Source of the DNA: Gellertiella hungarica
Lineage (GTDB): Bacteria; Pseudomonadota; Alphaproteobacteria; Rhizobiales; Rhizobiaceae
Assembly (NCBI RefSeq): GCF_014197145.1
Contig: NZ_JACIEZ010000013.1
Coordinates: 1-64,000, forward strand
DNA: 64,000 bases
Direction of reading: 5' to 3'
A program made the translations under genes and the position numbers. Under the pieces are notes generated by a model. That model was given only the letters and a program-made list of their open reading frames with translations, was not told where the DNA came from and ran no database searches. Shown here one piece after another: positions 62,612 through 64,000 of the stretch (the stretch's first letter is position 1; each line of letters opens with the position of its first letter).

Positions 62612-63478
62612 ATGGCAGAAAAACACGTCGACGAAATCAGTGGCGTCTCGACCACCGGCCATGAGTGGGATGGCATTCGCGAGCTGAACAACCCCATGCC
62701 CCGCTGGTGGGTCTACACCTTCTACGCGACGATCCTGTGGGCGATCGGCTATTGTGTCGTCTACCCCTCGATCCCGCTGCTGACGGAAAACACCAAGGGC
62801 ACCTCCGGCTTCTCCAGCCGCGCCTCGCTGACGGCCGAGATGGATGCGGCCAAGGCTGCCCAGAAGGCGACGCTCGACAAGATCGCCGCCACCCCGGTCG
62901 GTGACATCGCCAAGGACAAGACGCTGCTCGAATTCGCGGTGGCCGGCGGTGCCTCGGCCTTCAAGAACAACTGCGCGCAGTGCCACGGTTCCGGCGCTGC
63001 GGGCGGCATGGGCTTCCCGAACCTGAACGACAACGACTGGCTCTGGGGCGGCAAGGTGGAGGACATCTACACCACGCTGACCCACGGCATCCGCTATGCC
63101 GGCGATGCCGATACCCGCAGCTCGGAAATGCCGGCCTTTGCCGATGTGCTCCAGCCGGAGCAGATCAAGCAGGTTGCCGCCTATGTGGTCAGCCTGACCG
63201 GCAAGCCCTCCGATACGGCGCTCGTCGAGCCCGGCAAGCAGGTCTTTGCCGAAAACTGCGCCGCCTGCCATGGCGACAACGCCCAGGGCAACCGCGAGTT
63301 CGGCGCCCCGAACCTGGCCGATGCCATCTGGCTGAAGGTCAAGGGCGAGGAGCAGATCGCCGCGCAGGTTTCCCATCCCAAGCATGGCGTTATGCCGGCC
63401 TGGGGCGCACGCCTCGGCGATGCGACGGTGAAGCAGCTGGCCGTCTACGTCCACCAGCTGGGCGGCGGCGAACAGTAA
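62612..63478 (+). CDS. ccoP: cbb3 oxidase dihaem cytochrome subunit
   Basis: 288-residue dihaem cytochrome c with one N-terminal span (about 32-52) and two CxxCH sites, C121-x2-C124-H125 and C216-x2-C219-H220. Axial Met candidates are in SSEMPAF and GVMPAWG. Ends the ccoNOQP operon before a hairpin. Confidence 0.97.
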   Translation: MAEKHVDEISGVSTTGHEWDGIRELNNPMPRWWVYTFYATILWAIGYCVVYPSIPLLTENTKGTSGFSSRASLTAEMDAAKAAQKATLDKIAATPVGDIAKDKTLLEFAVAGGASAFKNNCAQCHGSGAAGGMGFPNLNDNDWLWGGKVEDIYTTLTHGIRYAGDADTRSSEMPAFADVLQPEQIKQVAAYVVSLTGKPSDTALVEPGKQVFAENCAACHGDNAQGNREFGAPNLADAIWLKVKGEEQIAAQVSHPKHGVMPAWGARLGDATVKQLAVYVHQLGGGEQ

Positions 63479-63520
63479 GAAGCGGGCGGTTTTCCGCCGG
63501 CTCTTAACAAACAGAGGGGC

Positions 63521-63548
63521 GGCGCCGGGCAACCGGCGCCGTCTTTCG
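63521..63548. terminator. Terminator after ccoP
   Basis: GGCGCCGG and CCGGCGCC around GCAA, followed by a T-rich GTCTTTCGTTT; lies between the converging ccoP and SRPBCC genes. Confidence 0.75.
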
Positions 63549-63550
63549 TT

Positions 63551-63952
63551 TCAGGCCTCGCAGAGCGCCTTCAGGCGCCGGAGATCGGCGGCGACGGCTT
63601 CCGCGTCCCGTTCAAAATCCGCATCCGGCGTATCCTCCATCCGCAGGAGGGTGAAGATGACTTCCGCCCCATCGCCGTTCGGCTGCACGCGCAGCGCGTT
63701 GTAGAATCGCCGTCCGTCCTCGAAGGTGACGGTGTGGTCGATGACGCCATAGGCATTGTCGGGGGTGAAGCGGATGCGGATCGCGCCGATCGGCCCCCCA
63801 TCCGCCACATAGTCCTCGCCGTCGCGGCGCATTGTCGCGGAAAGTCCCTCGGCCCAGCGCGGCATGGAGAGCGGGTCGCTCGCAAGGGCGTAAACTTCGC
63901 GCCAGTCACGGCGGATAGTCAGGTGAACAAGCCGCACTGCATGGGTTTTCAT
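63551..63952 (-). CDS. SRPBCC-family (START-like) protein
   Basis: 133-residue protein with the helix-grip pattern of polyketide-cyclase/SRPBCC proteins (LTIRRDWREVYALASDP near 11-27, MPRWAEGLSA, then GAIRIRFTPDNAYGVIDHTV strands, ending in a C-terminal helix with DAEAVAADLRRLKALCEA). Binds a small hydrophobic ligand in related proteins; function here unknown. It starts at the window's right edge region; upstream control lies outside. Confidence 0.77.
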   Translation of the reverse strand: MKTHAVRLVHLTIRRDWREVYALASDPLSMPRWAEGLSATMRRDGEDYVADGGPIGAIRIRFTPDNAYGVIDHTVTFEDGRRFYNALRVQPNGDGAEVIFTLLRMEDTPDADFERDAEAVAADLRRLKALCEA

Positions 63953-64000
63953 GGTTCTGTTCCTTCGGTCCTCGCGCCGCCCGGGGCGGAAGCGCGTGAT

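Noticed and set aside
1-64000. CRISPR arrays, tRNA or rRNA genes, prophage, insertion sequences
   Set aside because: No regularly spaced repeats, cloverleaf-like genes, transposases or phage genes were seen on reading through; a tRNA or covariance scan could still find something missed.

Overview
The window looks like a chromosomal segment of a Rhizobiaceae-type alphaproteobacterium (Ensifer/Rhizobium/Shinella-like; genus not certain). The reasons are high GC with strong GC3 bias, a complete aerobic (CobN-type) cobalamin pathway, the AcpXL/LpxXL very-long-chain fatty acid lipid A cluster, FnrN next to hemN, a ccoNOQP operon, TadG/ExoD-type proteins, and rhizobial palindromic repeat elements. 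No tRNA, rRNA, CRISPR array, prophage or insertion sequence was seen. The first 640 bases hold a lower-GC unknown gene that may be the edge of a mobile region.

Layout. (1) 0.77-19.3 kb: a corrinoid-dependent C1 transfer system. It comprises a LysR regulator; a leftward block of RACo-like activase, methyl-THF methyltransferase, MetF-like reductase, virulence-factor-family protein, formyltransferase, ExoD-like protein, DUF1638 protein and corrinoid protein; divergently an MttB-family methyltransferase without pyrrolysine, followed by a 4Fe-4S protein; and further on a betaine/homocysteine-type methyltransferase (bmt) behind a perfect 20-bp palindrome. Inserted among these are a phosphodiester glycosidase, a TadG-like vWA protein, a SPINDLY-type GT41 enzyme and a GT2-like protein. 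(2) 19.4-24.6 kb: a peptide/nickel-class (family 5) ABC transporter with a Tat-exported binding protein. (3) 25.6-36.9 kb and 44.4-48.6 kb: cobQ; a cobalamin riboswitch with cbtB-cbtA-cobP-cobW-cobN-cobO; cobE; and cobA-cobB-cobC-cobD. A small ParDE-like toxin-antitoxin pair and a TSUP permease sit inside this region. (4) 37.4-43.6 kb: a nucleoside hydrolase and a leftward nucleotide-sugar operon (GT41, GMD, Fcl/ColC-like reductase, ColD-like PLP dehydratase). (5) 48.8-51.6 kb: an L,D-transpeptidase, FnrN and hemN with an FNR box. (6) 51.7-57.0 kb: the VLCFA lipid A operon. (7) 57.5-63.5 kb: two tandem PAS proteins, a hemerythrin and ccoNOQP behind a perfect FNR box. (8) An SRPBCC protein at the right edge.

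How it fits together. B12 synthesis and cobalt uptake supply the corrinoid cofactor. MttB, the corrinoid protein, the methyl-THF methyltransferase and the activase would demethylate a quaternary amine onto folate, and MetF would feed the methyl group into C1 oxidation. The most striking unexplained pattern is that four enzymes expected to touch the corrinoid protein or its methyl pool (MttB, methyl-THF methyltransferase, activase and bmt) each carry an Arg/Gly-rich low-complexity tail, while the corrinoid protein starts with a strongly acidic segment. Other points for follow-up are palindromic repeats carried in frame inside cobN, a ketosynthase-like FabF partner lacking the catalytic cysteine, a His-type (ColD-like) dehydratase next to a GT41 enzyme, and a 23-residue hydrophobic peptide gene with a strong ribosome binding site.
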